Shown in pieces: positions 1 to 7,601 of a stretch of 64,000 bases of DNA; the first letter of the stretch is position 1; every line of letters starts with the position of its first letter. The stretch comes from BM003 sp963783695 (GTDB lineage: Bacteria > Pseudomonadota > Gammaproteobacteria > Steroidobacterales > BM003). The stretch covers positions 310,001-374,000 of the forward strand of contig CAWAOM010000006.1 in assembly GCA_963783695.1 (NCBI GenBank), written 5' to 3'. A model generated the notes under the pieces. The model did no database searches. It saw only the letters and a list, made by a program, of their open reading frames with translations, and had not been told where the DNA came from. The position numbers were made by a program, and so were the translations under genes.

Positions 1-144
1 CGGGTCGTCGATGAAGACACTATCGACCTGGTCGTCGTCGGCAGCCATGAACGGCATGGCCTTGCCTTGCTGCGCCATGGCACTGAGGACGCGGTTCTGC
101 ACGGCGCTCCGTGCGACGTGCTGGCGGTCCGACTCGATGACTGA
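1..144 (+). CDS. Universal stress protein family, C-terminal fragment (cut by window edge)
   Basis: The first reading frame is open from base 1 and stops at TGA 142-144, giving about 47 residues. They contain DLVVVGSHERHG, then TEDAVLHGAPCDVLAVR, which matches the last strand-helix-strand of UspA-type proteins: the G-x(2)-G-x(9)-G-(S/T) nucleotide-binding region in degenerate form, followed by the hydrophobic closing strand. The start lies outside the window, so neither length nor domain number can be judged. It lies 19 bases upstream of apaG on the same strand and may be cotranscribed with it. The family assignment rests on the C-terminal motif only. Confidence 0.7.
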   Translation, partial: RVVDEDTIDLVVVGSHERHGLALLRHGTEDAVLHGAPCDVLAVRLDD

Positions 145-163
145 GCGAAGGCAAGGGAGCTAT

Positions 164-553
164 ATGAGCGATAGAAAGGATTTGGGATACGACGTCGATG
201 TCGCGGTCAAAACGCAGTTTATCCGCAACCAATCCGACCCCGATTCACGTCGTTTCGTATTTGCCTACACGATCACGATCACCAATAGCGGTGAGGTGCC
301 GGCCAAACTCCTCACCCGCCACTGGATCATCACCGACGCCGACGGCCGCAAGCAGGAAGTCCGCGGCGAGGGTGTCGTCGGCGAGCATCCGCACCTGAAA
401 CCCGGCGAGTCTTTTCGTTACACCAGCGGGGCTGCGATTGAAACACCGGTTGGCAGCATGGAGGGTAGCTACCAGATGCTGGCCGACGACGGGCATCACT
501 TCGAAGCGCCGATATCTCCGTTCACGCTGGCAGTGCCCGGCACCCTGCACTGA
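164..553 (+). CDS. apaG: ApaG (CorD) fibronectin-III-like domain protein
   Basis: This 129-residue protein has the length and sequence of ApaG/CorD, a single all-beta domain linked to Co2+/Mg2+ homeostasis in enterobacteria; its biochemical role is still unclear. Recognisable blocks are FAYTITITNSG, LLTRHWIITDADG, the VVGEHPHLKPGESF turn, and the C-terminal GSYQML-F-APISPFTL. The ATG at 164 was chosen because AAGGGAG lies just upstream and the family begins at about this point. The same frame is open further upstream, but that part overlaps the stress-protein gene. apaH starts 21 bases downstream, the conserved apaG-apaH pairing of gammaproteobacteria. Confidence 0.93.
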   Translation: MSDRKDLGYDVDVAVKTQFIRNQSDPDSRRFVFAYTITITNSGEVPAKLLTRHWIITDADGRKQEVRGEGVVGEHPHLKPGESFRYTSGAAIETPVGSMEGSYQMLADDGHHFEAPISPFTLAVPGTLH

Positions 554-574
554 CGGTCACGGTATTCCCGTATC

Positions 575-1414
575 GTGAGCATTTACGCTGTTGGCGATAT
601 CCAGGGTTGTGCGACTGCGCTGCGCCGGCTGCTGGATAAAATTCAGTTTGACCCGGCCACCGATAAGTTGTGGATAACCGGCGACCTCGTCAATCGCGGA
701 CCGGAATCGCTGCAAGCACTGCGCCTCGTTCGAAGTCTCGGCGACAGTGCGGTTACCGTGCTGGGCAATCACGACCTGCACTTGCTCGCAATCGCCGCCG
801 GCGTCAAGTCGCTGCAGAGCCAGCCAACCCTCGCGCCGGTTATCCGGTCGCAAGATTGCGATGAATTGCTGCACTGGCTGCGCCACCTGCCGCTCGCCCA
901 CTACGACCCGACGGTCGGGGTCCTGATGGTGCACGCCGGCCTGGCACCGCAATGGTCACTGCAAGCCGCGCTCGGCTATGCCGGGGAGGTCGAGCGCGAA
1001 CTTGCCGGGCCTGACTATCGCGATCTGTTGAAGAATATGTATGGCAACAAGCCAAACCGCTGGAGTGACAAGTTGCGTGGATATGACCGGCTTCGCTTCA
1101 TCATCAACTGTTTTACCCGGCTGCGCTTTTGCGATCGCAAAGGACGCCTCGACCTCGGTCCGGCCTGTGCGCCCGCGGACGCGCCGTCCAGGCTCATGCC
1201 ATGGTTCCGGGTAAAAAATCGCGCGAGCGCGGACACACCGATCGTCTTCGGCCACTGGTCCGCTCTGGGGCTACTCCAGGAACCGCGCCTGCTCGGCCTC
1301 GATACCGGCTGCGTGTGGGGGCGAAACCTGACTGCCGCGCGCATTGATGCGGACGGTGTCGGCGGTCTCTGGTGCGTTGATTGCGCCGGTCTTGGCGCTG
1401 CAAATGCCCGCTGA
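575..1414 (+). CDS. apaH: Bis(5'-nucleosyl)-tetraphosphatase, symmetrical (ApaH)
   Basis: ApaH hydrolyses diadenosine tetraphosphate symmetrically to two ADP and can remove Np4 caps from RNA. The 279 residues have the full family length. The metallophosphoesterase signature appears in order: GDIQG near the N-terminus, GDLVNRGP, then GNHD, with later HAGLAP and GHWSALG supplying further metal-binding histidines. The start is GTG at 575; no ATG fits, and the conserved MSIYAVGDIQG begins exactly there. The upstream neighbour is apaG. After the gene there are about 120 bases before the next start, so this is probably the end of the transcription unit. Confidence 0.95.
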   Translation: MSIYAVGDIQGCATALRRLLDKIQFDPATDKLWITGDLVNRGPESLQALRLVRSLGDSAVTVLGNHDLHLLAIAAGVKSLQSQPTLAPVIRSQDCDELLHWLRHLPLAHYDPTVGVLMVHAGLAPQWSLQAALGYAGEVERELAGPDYRDLLKNMYGNKPNRWSDKLRGYDRLRFIINCFTRLRFCDRKGRLDLGPACAPADAPSRLMPWFRVKNRASADTPIVFGHWSALGLLQEPRLLGLDTGCVWGRNLTAARIDADGVGGLWCVDCAGLGAANAR

Positions 1415-1534
1415 AGGCGACGCATAGGGATAACTCAGCGGCGCATTCGGACATGATCCGGTATCCGTGCAGCCCTAGTATCTCCTCCACCAGGAACAGC
1501 CAATCGCGGCTGAATGGAGCAAGGAGACACGACC

Positions 1535-1918
1535 ATGAACAGATTTCAGATGGCCGAGGTGCTCAGCCACTGCGCGGATTGGCTTTTCGGCGATATCAAA
1601 CGCATCAAGGACGAATTCATCGAGCTCGAGGCGGGATACATCGATCTTCTGATCGAGCGCCGGGAGAGCCCGTTACTTGCGGTAAAAGTTAACAGTGGCC
1701 ATGCATCGCCGCTGATAGTCGACGAAGCGCGGCGCTGTGCCGTGGAACTGCAACAGCGCACCGGTCATCCTATTTCACCCTGCGTCGTGGCAAACAGCAT
1801 CCCCGCGAGCGTTCGCAGGCATGCGACAGCGCACGGGGTGGAGATGCTCGCCGTGCCGGTGCAGCAGTTCGAGGCACTCGCGGTGGAGACCGGGCTCAGA
1901 CAGCCGCGCGCCGCCTGA
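1535..1918 (+). CDS. Conserved-looking hypothetical protein, possibly nuclease-fold
   Basis: This 127-residue soluble protein has no signal peptide or membrane segment. ATG 1535 is favoured over the in-frame ATG 1514 because AAGGAG lies 8 bases upstream. I do not recognise the family. The central part reads FIELEAGYIDLLIERR-SPLLAVKVNSG, followed by an alpha-rich stretch, SPCVVANSIPASVRRHA and GVEMLAV. The spacing of E, D and V-K resembles a degenerate PD-(D/E)xK restriction-endonuclease fold (acidic residue, then D, then hydrophobic-x-K, then a late hydrophobic strand). This is inference from pattern only. The gene stands alone between apaH and the kynurenine cluster and is followed by a strong hairpin. 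Confidence 0.6.
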   Translation: MNRFQMAEVLSHCADWLFGDIKRIKDEFIELEAGYIDLLIERRESPLLAVKVNSGHASPLIVDEARRCAVELQQRTGHPISPCVVANSIPASVRRHATAHGVEMLAVPVQQFEALAVETGLRQPRAA

Positions 1919-1936
1919 TCATTTCCTGCCAATCCG

Positions 1937-1972
1937 GCCGCCCGCGAAGACAATCACGCTTTCGCGGGCGGC
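1937..1972. terminator. GC-rich 12-bp perfect hairpin between genes (no U tract)
   Basis: GCCGCCCGCGAA at 1937-1948 is exactly complementary to TTCGCGGGCGGC at 1961-1972, with a 12-base loop. It lies 19 bases after the stop of the preceding gene and about 65 bases before the next start. No T-run follows on either strand, so it is not a canonical intrinsic terminator. It may stabilise a 3' end or act in Rho-assisted termination. Confidence 0.5.
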
Positions 1973-2039
1973 TGCTATTACAATTGGGGCTCAGGCTGTT
2001 CGCGTCTGCCCGGCGCGGCACCGTCACAGGAGTCCAGCA

Positions 2040-2558
2040 ATGCGCGAGCTAAAGGCTTTCAGTTTTCGGGGATGGATTGACGCCAACCGCGAGGCACTAA
2101 GGCCACCCGTTTGCAACAAACAGGTTTTTCAACAGTCGGATTTCATCATCATGGTGGTGGGTGGTCCCAATACGCGCAAGGACTATCACTACGACCCCGG
2201 CGAGGAGTTTTTCTACCAGGTCGAAGGTGACATGCTGCTCAAGACGATGCAGGACGGGCAGCCTGTCGATATACCCATCCGCGAAGGTGAAATATTTCTG
2301 CTCCCGGCCGGCATTCCCCATTCACCGCAGCGTTTCGCCGATACCGTTGGGCTGGTCGTGGAACGCAAGCGTGAGGCGGACGAAAAAGACGGTTTCATGT
2401 GGTTTTGCGAACACTGCAATGCCCGACTGCATGAGGAGTATTTTCATTTGCACAACATAGAAACCGAACTTAAGCCCGTTTTCGATCGTTTCTATGCGGA
2501 TGAATCACTGCGCACATGCAACCAATGCGGCAGCATACTGACCCCACCGGTTCCGTAG
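2040..2558 (+). CDS. nbaC: 3-hydroxyanthranilate 3,4-dioxygenase
   Basis: This non-haem Fe(II) cupin dioxygenase opens the ring of 3-hydroxyanthranilate to 2-amino-3-carboxymuconate semialdehyde (ACMS). The 172 residues match the bacterial enzyme. The first cupin motif contains His50 and Glu56 (YHYDPGEEFFYQVEGDM) and the second contains the third ligand in AGIPHSPQR. The C-terminal rubredoxin-like site keeps all four cysteines, in CEHC and CNQC. ATG 2040 is preceded by AGGAG at 2028-2032. The stop codon overlaps the GTG of the next gene by one base, so translation is probably coupled with the ACMS decarboxylase, which consumes the unstable product. Confidence 0.95.
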   Translation: MRELKAFSFRGWIDANREALRPPVCNKQVFQQSDFIIMVVGGPNTRKDYHYDPGEEFFYQVEGDMLLKTMQDGQPVDIPIREGEIFLLPAGIPHSPQRFADTVGLVVERKREADEKDGFMWFCEHCNARLHEEYFHLHNIETELKPVFDRFYADESLRTCNQCGSILTPPVP

Positions 2559-3568
2559 TGAAAATAGATATTCACACGCACATCCTTCCACCCGACTGGC
2601 CAAATCTTAAAGAGCGCTATGGCTACGGCGGGTTCGTGCAGCTGCAACGCCACGGACCCGGTTGTGGCCGGATGGTGCAGGATGGCAAGTTCTTTCGCGA
2701 GATAGGCGCGAATTGCTGGGACCCGGATATCCGCATTGCCGACTGCGAAGATCACGGCGTCGACGTACAGGTTCTGTCGACTGTTCCGATTATGTTCAGC
2801 TACTGGGCCAAACCACAGGATACACTGGACCTGTCGCGCCTTCTCAACGACCATATCGCCGCAGTCGTAGCCGACAATCCGCGACGCTTTGTTGGTCTCG
2901 GCACGGTGCCGATGCAGGAACCGCGCCTGGCTATTCCCGAACTCGAACGCTGTGTCGGCTCGCTGGGGCTGGCCGGGATAGAGATAGGCACCCATATCAA
3001 CGGCTGGAATCTCGATGACGCCCGGGTGTTCGAGGTGCTGGAGGCAGCCGAGGAACTCGGCGCCGCCGTGTTCGTCCATCCATGGGAGATGCTGGGCCGC
3101 GACCGCATGCAAAAATACTGGCTGCCGTGGCTGGTCGGTATGCCGGCAGAGACCGCTCTTTCGATCTGCTCGATGATATTCGGCGGTGTTTTCGAGAAAC
3201 TGCCGCGGCTCAAGGTCGCCTTTGCGCATGGCGGCGGCGCGTTCCCCGCGACGCTCGGTCGCATCGAGCACGGCTTCCAGGTACGCCCTGACTTGTGCGC
3301 TGTCGACAACCAACGCAATCCGCGTGACTATGTCGGCCGATTTTATGTCGATGCGCTGGTCCATGATCCGGATATGCTGCGCTACATGATCAAGCTTATG
3401 GGCGCCGAGTCGATTGCGATGGGAAGCGACTACCCCTTCCCGCTCGGCGAGAGTGTTCCGGGCGAACTGATCGAATCGATGGCGGATCTTGACGGACCCG
3501 TGCGCGACCGGCTGCTGGCCGGAACCGCGCTCGAATGGCTCGGCCTCAAGCGCGAGCAGTTTGTCTAG
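2558..3568 (+). CDS. nbaD: 2-amino-3-carboxymuconate-6-semialdehyde decarboxylase (ACMSD)
   Basis: ACMSD is a Zn-dependent amidohydrolase-superfamily decarboxylase. It diverts ACMS away from spontaneous cyclisation to quinolinate and towards 2-aminomuconate semialdehyde. The 336-residue protein begins at GTG 2558, overlapping the previous stop (TAGTG). That start places the HTH metal motif (DIHTHILP) at residues 4-8 as in the family. Other expected residues are VHPWEMLGRDR (metal His), the AHGGGAFP histidine, and the metal Asp in GSDYPFPLGE. An ATG at 2516 in the same frame would add 14 residues lying inside the upstream gene. Its presence suggests a catabolic kynurenine route rather than NAD synthesis alone. 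Confidence 0.94.
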   Translation: MKIDIHTHILPPDWPNLKERYGYGGFVQLQRHGPGCGRMVQDGKFFREIGANCWDPDIRIADCEDHGVDVQVLSTVPIMFSYWAKPQDTLDLSRLLNDHIAAVVADNPRRFVGLGTVPMQEPRLAIPELERCVGSLGLAGIEIGTHINGWNLDDARVFEVLEAAEELGAAVFVHPWEMLGRDRMQKYWLPWLVGMPAETALSICSMIFGGVFEKLPRLKVAFAHGGGAFPATLGRIEHGFQVRPDLCAVDNQRNPRDYVGRFYVDALVHDPDMLRYMIKLMGAESIAMGSDYPFPLGESVPGELIESMADLDGPVRDRLLAGTALEWLGLKREQFV

Positions 3569-3570
3569 AA

Positions 3571-4395
3571 ATGTTGCAGCTGCAACTCGACGGACAAATC
3601 TGCGAAGTCGATCCGGCTGGTCATGACATTGCCATCGCATTGCACCCGGACGGCAGCCAGCCAAACCATTTCGGCGCGGCACCGGCGACGAGCCAGCCCC
3701 TGAATGCGGGCTCATTTACCGGAGACACCCGCCTCGGCGGCAGTTGCAACTGCGAGACGCTGACGCTCACGCCGCATTGCAACGGCACCCACACCGAATG
3801 TGTCGGGCACGTCACCGACCAGCGTTTCGGAGTCGATCGGATTGCAAGCGGGTTCGTCGGCGCCGCGGCGTTAATCAGCGTGGCACCGATACCAGCGCGC
3901 AACAGCGATGACGACGCCGGGCCGCACGGAGCCGACGAAGATTACCTGATTTCAGCGGGCGTGCTTGCCGCTGCACTGGAAGGCGTCTGGAAACCCGGCT
4001 GCACGTCAGTAGTTGTTCGAACACTGCCAAACACACCCGCAAAACAACACGCCGTTTACCCCCCGGAGCAACCTTGCCCGTACCTGACCGCGGCTGCGGC
4101 GGCCCTGCTGGTAAAGTTTGGCGTGCGCCATCTGCTGGTGGACCTGCCGTCAATCGACCGGCTGCTGGACGGCGGCCACCTTCGTGCCCACCGCATCTTC
4201 TGGGGGCTGCCACCGGACTCTCGCGAGCTGGCATTGGCGCGCCGCAGCGGCGCTACGATTACCGAATTGGTGTTCGTGCCCGACACGATCCCCGATGGGC
4301 GCTATTTTCTCAATCTGCAGGTACCCCGCCTCGCGAGCGACGCCGCACCAAGCCGGCCCGTGCTGCACCCGCTGCGGGTGACCACGCCGCGCTGA
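3571..4395 (+). CDS. Cyclase-family metal hydrolase, candidate kynurenine formamidase
   Basis: This 274-residue protein belongs to the cyclase/KynB superfamily of metal-dependent hydrolases. It starts two bases after the ACMSD stop and is surely cotranscribed. The metal site is recognisable in TPHCNGTHTECVGHV. Classical KynB has H-x-G-T-H-x-D-x-P-x-H; here an extra residue follows the first His, Asp is replaced by Glu and Pro by Gly, so this is a separate subfamily. The later DLPSIDR and the C-terminal strand are also family-like. Context suggests N-formylkynurenine hydrolysis, the only hydrolytic pathway step lacking another candidate here. The altered site makes this uncertain, and hydrolysis of another pathway amide is possible. 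Confidence 0.75.
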   Translation: MLQLQLDGQICEVDPAGHDIAIALHPDGSQPNHFGAAPATSQPLNAGSFTGDTRLGGSCNCETLTLTPHCNGTHTECVGHVTDQRFGVDRIASGFVGAAALISVAPIPARNSDDDAGPHGADEDYLISAGVLAAALEGVWKPGCTSVVVRTLPNTPAKQHAVYPPEQPCPYLTAAAAALLVKFGVRHLLVDLPSIDRLLDGGHLRAHRIFWGLPPDSRELALARRSGATITELVFVPDTIPDGRYFLNLQVPRLASDAAPSRPVLHPLRVTTPR

Positions 4396-4439
4396 AACCA
4401 GCCATGCCGGCAGACCGGCCCGGCTTGGGACGGATCAGT

Positions 4440-4505
4440 CTTATATTTGATGTGATACATATTTTTTAGTGCATAACCTGTTGTATTTTAATATTTTTTA
4501 ATATG
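4440..4505 (+). promoter_or_regulatory. AT-rich intergenic island upstream of kynU-kmo
   Basis: The 240-base gap between the cyclase gene and kynU contains a strikingly AT-rich block at about 4440-4505, including T6 runs and TAATAT repeats, in otherwise GC-rich DNA. A TTGATG at 4447-4452 followed 18 bases later by GCATAA could be a weak promoter. Lrp/AsnC-type KynR regulators of kynurenine genes favour AT-rich sites, so an operator here is plausible, but I see no clear consensus. A short GC hairpin lies just before it at about 4405-4420. Confidence 0.35.
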
Positions 4506-4635
4506 ACTCTCTCAGGCCCAACATGGATATTGCCAGCACCGCTGCCGGGTAGCCATCGACCGCGGCCGGGCAGCAGCCGGTTGCCAATTTGATCGGCGCG
4601 GCTGGCGCTGGCACAGTTGCCCGGAGGTCTCCGAT

Positions 4636-5913
4636 ATGAACCCTGGTTTCACGCTCGAAAGTGCCATACAAGCCGACGCTGCCGACCCACTCGCGGAATT
4701 GCGCGAGCGTTTTTTCCTGCCGCCGGACGACGACGGCAATCCCCTGATTTACCTCTGCGGAAATTCGCTGGGTCTGCAACCGCGAACTGTTCCCGAACTG
4801 ATGGCGGAGGAACTCGAAGACTGGGCACGGCTCGGCGTCAACGGACACTTCGATGCGCGCCGGCCATGGATGCCATATCACGAAAATCTGACTGCATACA
4901 TGGCGGAAGTTGTGGGTGCACAACCCGACGAAGTCGTTGTGATGAACACTCTCACAGTCAACCTCCACCTGATGATGGTGAGCTTTTACCGCCCGACCGA
5001 ACAACGATTCAAGCTGCTGATCGAGAAGCCCGCATTCCCGTCGGATCGCTATGCCGCGGAGAGCCAGGTCCGCTTCCACGGCCTGGATCCGGCCGCGGCG
5101 TTGCTGGAGATCGGCCCGCGCAGCGGAGAGCAACTAATCCGTGACGAAGACCTGCTGGAATTGATCGAACGCGAGGGCGAGTCCATTGCGCTGGTGATGT
5201 TGCCGGGCGTCCAGTACTACTCGGGACAGCTATTCGATATTGCGGCTGTAACTGCGCTCGCCCGACACAAAGGCTGCGTGGTCGGATGGGACCTGGCACA
5301 TGCTGTCGGCAATGTGCCACTCAATATGCATGATGCCGACGCCGACTTCGCGGTGTGGTGCAATTACAAATATCTCAACGGCGGACCCGGCGCGATCGGC
5401 GGATGTTTTGTCCATTCGCGGCATGCCGACGACGACAGTCTGCCGCGTTTTTGCGGATGGTGGGGACATGACAAAAGCAGCCGCTTTCGAATGGGGCCGG
5501 AATTTCGCCCGATTCCCGGGGCGGAAGGATGGCAGTTGTCCAATCCGCCGATTCTTGCAATGACATCGTTGATTGCGTCACTGCAGTTTTTTCACCAGGC
5601 CGGTATGGCCGAATTGCGGACGAAGTCACTTGCGTTGACCGGATTTCTGGAGCTCGGCATGCGCGAGCGGCTGGACGACGCGGTAGAGATTATTACCCCG
5701 TTGCAACCGGCCCGGCGCGGGTGCCAGCTTTCGCTCAGACTCAGCGGTGGCAATGGCCATGCGGTTTTCGAACACCTCGAAGCTGACAGCGTGGTGTGCG
5801 ACTGGCGCGAACCGGACGTGATACGCGTCGCACCGGTACCGCTATACAACAACTTCGTGGAGGTCTATCGCTTCGTCGAGAGATTGCACCACGCCGTGGA
5901 GGCAAAGTCATGA
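4636..5913 (+). CDS. kynU: Kynureninase
   Basis: This PLP-dependent fold-type I enzyme cleaves L-kynurenine or 3-hydroxykynurenine to (3-hydroxy)anthranilate and alanine. The 425 residues match the family length. YLCGNSLGLQP lies near the N-terminus, as expected for substrate binding. VGWDLAHAVGN carries the Asp that contacts the pyridine nitrogen, and NYKYLNGGPGAIGG carries the Schiff-base Lys. ATG 4636 was chosen because it is the first in frame and follows GGAGG at 4621-4625. The ATGA junction with kmo (4-base overlap) indicates translational coupling. With kmo and nbaC downstream in the pathway, 3-hydroxykynurenine is the likely substrate. Confidence 0.95.
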   Translation: MNPGFTLESAIQADAADPLAELRERFFLPPDDDGNPLIYLCGNSLGLQPRTVPELMAEELEDWARLGVNGHFDARRPWMPYHENLTAYMAEVVGAQPDEVVVMNTLTVNLHLMMVSFYRPTEQRFKLLIEKPAFPSDRYAAESQVRFHGLDPAAALLEIGPRSGEQLIRDEDLLELIEREGESIALVMLPGVQYYSGQLFDIAAVTALARHKGCVVGWDLAHAVGNVPLNMHDADADFAVWCNYKYLNGGPGAIGGCFVHSRHADDDSLPRFCGWWGHDKSSRFRMGPEFRPIPGAEGWQLSNPPILAMTSLIASLQFFHQAGMAELRTKSLALTGFLELGMRERLDDAVEIITPLQPARRGCQLSLRLSGGNGHAVFEHLEADSVVCDWREPDVIRVAPVPLYNNFVEVYRFVERLHHAVEAKS

Positions 5914-7271
5914 GCGAATCACACAGCGAAGTAAGCATTCTCGGTGGCGGGCTTGCGGGCAGCCTGTGCGCCCTGTTGCTGGCACGGCGCGGGCTTGCTG
6001 TTGACGTTTACGAGTTTCGCGCCGATATGCGGCGGGAAACAATTCCGGCCGGGCGCTCGATCAACCTGGCACTCGCTGCCCGCGGAATCGAACCGTTAAA
6101 AAAGGCCGGCGTTTTCGACAGCGTCCGACCCATGCTGATTCCAATGCGCGGACGCATGCTCCATGACGGCGACGGAACCACGCAGTTGTTGCCATATGGC
6201 CAACGACCCGATGAGCTGGTCTACTCGGTGACCCGCAGCGGTTTGAACACGCTGTTGATGGACGCAGCCGAAGCGGCCGGAGCCCGCTTCCATTTTCGCC
6301 AGCGCTGCGTTTCCTGCGATTTCGAGAGCTCGCGTCTGATCATGCGTGACGAGGACTCGACGGCGGAATACCGTCTGCCGCTGCAAACCGTAATCGCCGC
6401 CGATGGCGGAGGCTCGATCGTGCGCCGGGCGTTATCGGCGCAAATGGGATACGAGGCCAGCGAGGAGCTTCTGGATCACGGCTACAAGGAGTTGACGATC
6501 CCCGCCGCGGCCGACGGCGGCCACCGCATGGAAAAGCACGCACTGCACATCTGGCCGCGCGGCGAGTTCATGCTTATCGCGCTGCCCAATCCCGACTCGA
6601 CCTTCACGGTAACGCTGTTTCTGCCGAACACCGGCGAGCCCAGTTTCGCCAGCCTCACCGACGCGGCGGCGCTGCGCGAATTTTTCGCCTCGACGTTTCC
6701 CGACACCCTCGATCTGATCCCGGGACTCGAGCAGCAATTTTTCACGAATCCGACCGGCGAGCTCGGCACGGTACGCTGCTCGCCCTGGCACTATGGCGAC
6801 AAGGCACTACTGATTGGCGACGCAGCGCATGCCGTCGTCCCGTTCCATGGCCAGGGCATGAATTGCGCGTTCGAGGACTGCGCGGCACTGGATGATCTCG
6901 TCGCGACGCACGGCGACGATTGGACGGCGACCTTTGCCGCGCTCAGCGCGAGGAGGAAGCCGAACGCCGATGCAATTGCCGACATGGCGCTGGAAAACTA
7001 TGTCGAAATGCGCGATACGGTTCGCGACCCTGGGTTCCAGTTACGCAAGGAGCTGGCGTTCGAATTGGAGCGGCGCCTGCCCGAACGCTTTATCCCGCGC
7101 TACTCGATGGTGATGTTTCATGCGGAAATTCCCTACGCGCAAGCCAAAATGCGCGGCCAGGTGCAGCTCGAGTTGTTACAGTCACTGACGCGGAATGCAA
7201 ACACGCTGGGGGAAGTCGATTTGGACGCGGCCGAGCGCCATGTCCGCGAGAAGCTCAGCCCCCTGGCCTGA
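5910..7271 (+). CDS. kmo: Kynurenine 3-monooxygenase
   Basis: This FAD- and NADPH-dependent aromatic hydroxylase converts kynurenine to 3-hydroxykynurenine. The 453 residues show the Rossmann dinucleotide motif GGGLAGSLCALLLARRG at the N-terminus, the AGRSINLALAARG substrate-loop segment typical of KMO, and the second FAD motif LLIGDAAHAVVPFHGQGMN near residue 310. The C-terminal part carries the YSMV-F--IPYA segment seen in KMO proteins. ATG 5910 overlaps the kynU stop by four bases; earlier in-frame codons lie inside kynU. No tryptophan dioxygenase gene is in the window, so the first pathway step must be encoded elsewhere or kynurenine is imported. Confidence 0.94.
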   Translation: MSESHSEVSILGGGLAGSLCALLLARRGLAVDVYEFRADMRRETIPAGRSINLALAARGIEPLKKAGVFDSVRPMLIPMRGRMLHDGDGTTQLLPYGQRPDELVYSVTRSGLNTLLMDAAEAAGARFHFRQRCVSCDFESSRLIMRDEDSTAEYRLPLQTVIAADGGGSIVRRALSAQMGYEASEELLDHGYKELTIPAAADGGHRMEKHALHIWPRGEFMLIALPNPDSTFTVTLFLPNTGEPSFASLTDAAALREFFASTFPDTLDLIPGLEQQFFTNPTGELGTVRCSPWHYGDKALLIGDAAHAVVPFHGQGMNCAFEDCAALDDLVATHGDDWTATFAALSARRKPNADAIADMALENYVEMRDTVRDPGFQLRKELAFELERRLPERFIPRYSMVMFHAEIPYAQAKMRGQVQLELLQSLTRNANTLGEVDLDAAERHVREKLSPLA

Positions 7272-7400
7272 CCTGTATCCGGGCCGCAGATTCAGTATTC
7301 GCAATGCGAGGCGCGCCAGATCGCTGGCCCTTCCGGGTTATGCCGCCGGCCACCGCTTCGCGCAGGAGCGCAACCGCGGAAAAGTGGTCAGCAGACGCGG

Positions 7401-7601
7401 TTAGTTTGCAATGTCGAGGTAGTGGAAATACGCCGACAGGCGGTCGGCCAGGCGCCAGCGGCCGTCGAAGCACAAGAAATCGCCAATCGCCCACATGTCG
7501 TCATCGTCAACAGAAAATTCGTAGCGGTCAATCAGCTCTCGGGTTGCAATACCATCCTCAGGCCGGTGCGAGCTCGATTCCGCTCTGGCCACTTGGACCA
7601 C
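7401..7601 (-). CDS. Small hypothetical protein overlapping the 3' end of folA
   Basis: This is an up to 66-codon minus-strand ORF in a different frame from folA, overlapping its last 44 bases if read from ATG 7601. The distal 40 residues look protein-like: acidic SVDDDDMWAIGDF followed by LCFDGRWRLADRLSAYFHYLDIAN. The first 20 residues lie mainly inside folA and are less convincing, so the true start may be a GTG or CTG nearer the folA stop. I recognise no family. It may be translated by coupling after folA. Alternatively it is a chance ORF. Confidence 0.4.
   Translation of the reverse strand: MVQVARAESSSHRPEDGIATRELIDRYEFSVDDDDMWAIGDFLCFDGRWRLADRLSAYFHYLDIAN

Noticed and set aside
11..553. 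Longer 180-residue version of ApaG starting at 11
   Set aside because: The first 51 codons run through the end of the universal stress protein gene in another frame and have no ApaG similarity. ATG 164 has a good ribosome site.
2492..3715. 407-codon minus-strand ORF
   Set aside because: Antisense to the ACMS decarboxylase gene, which has all catalytic motifs.
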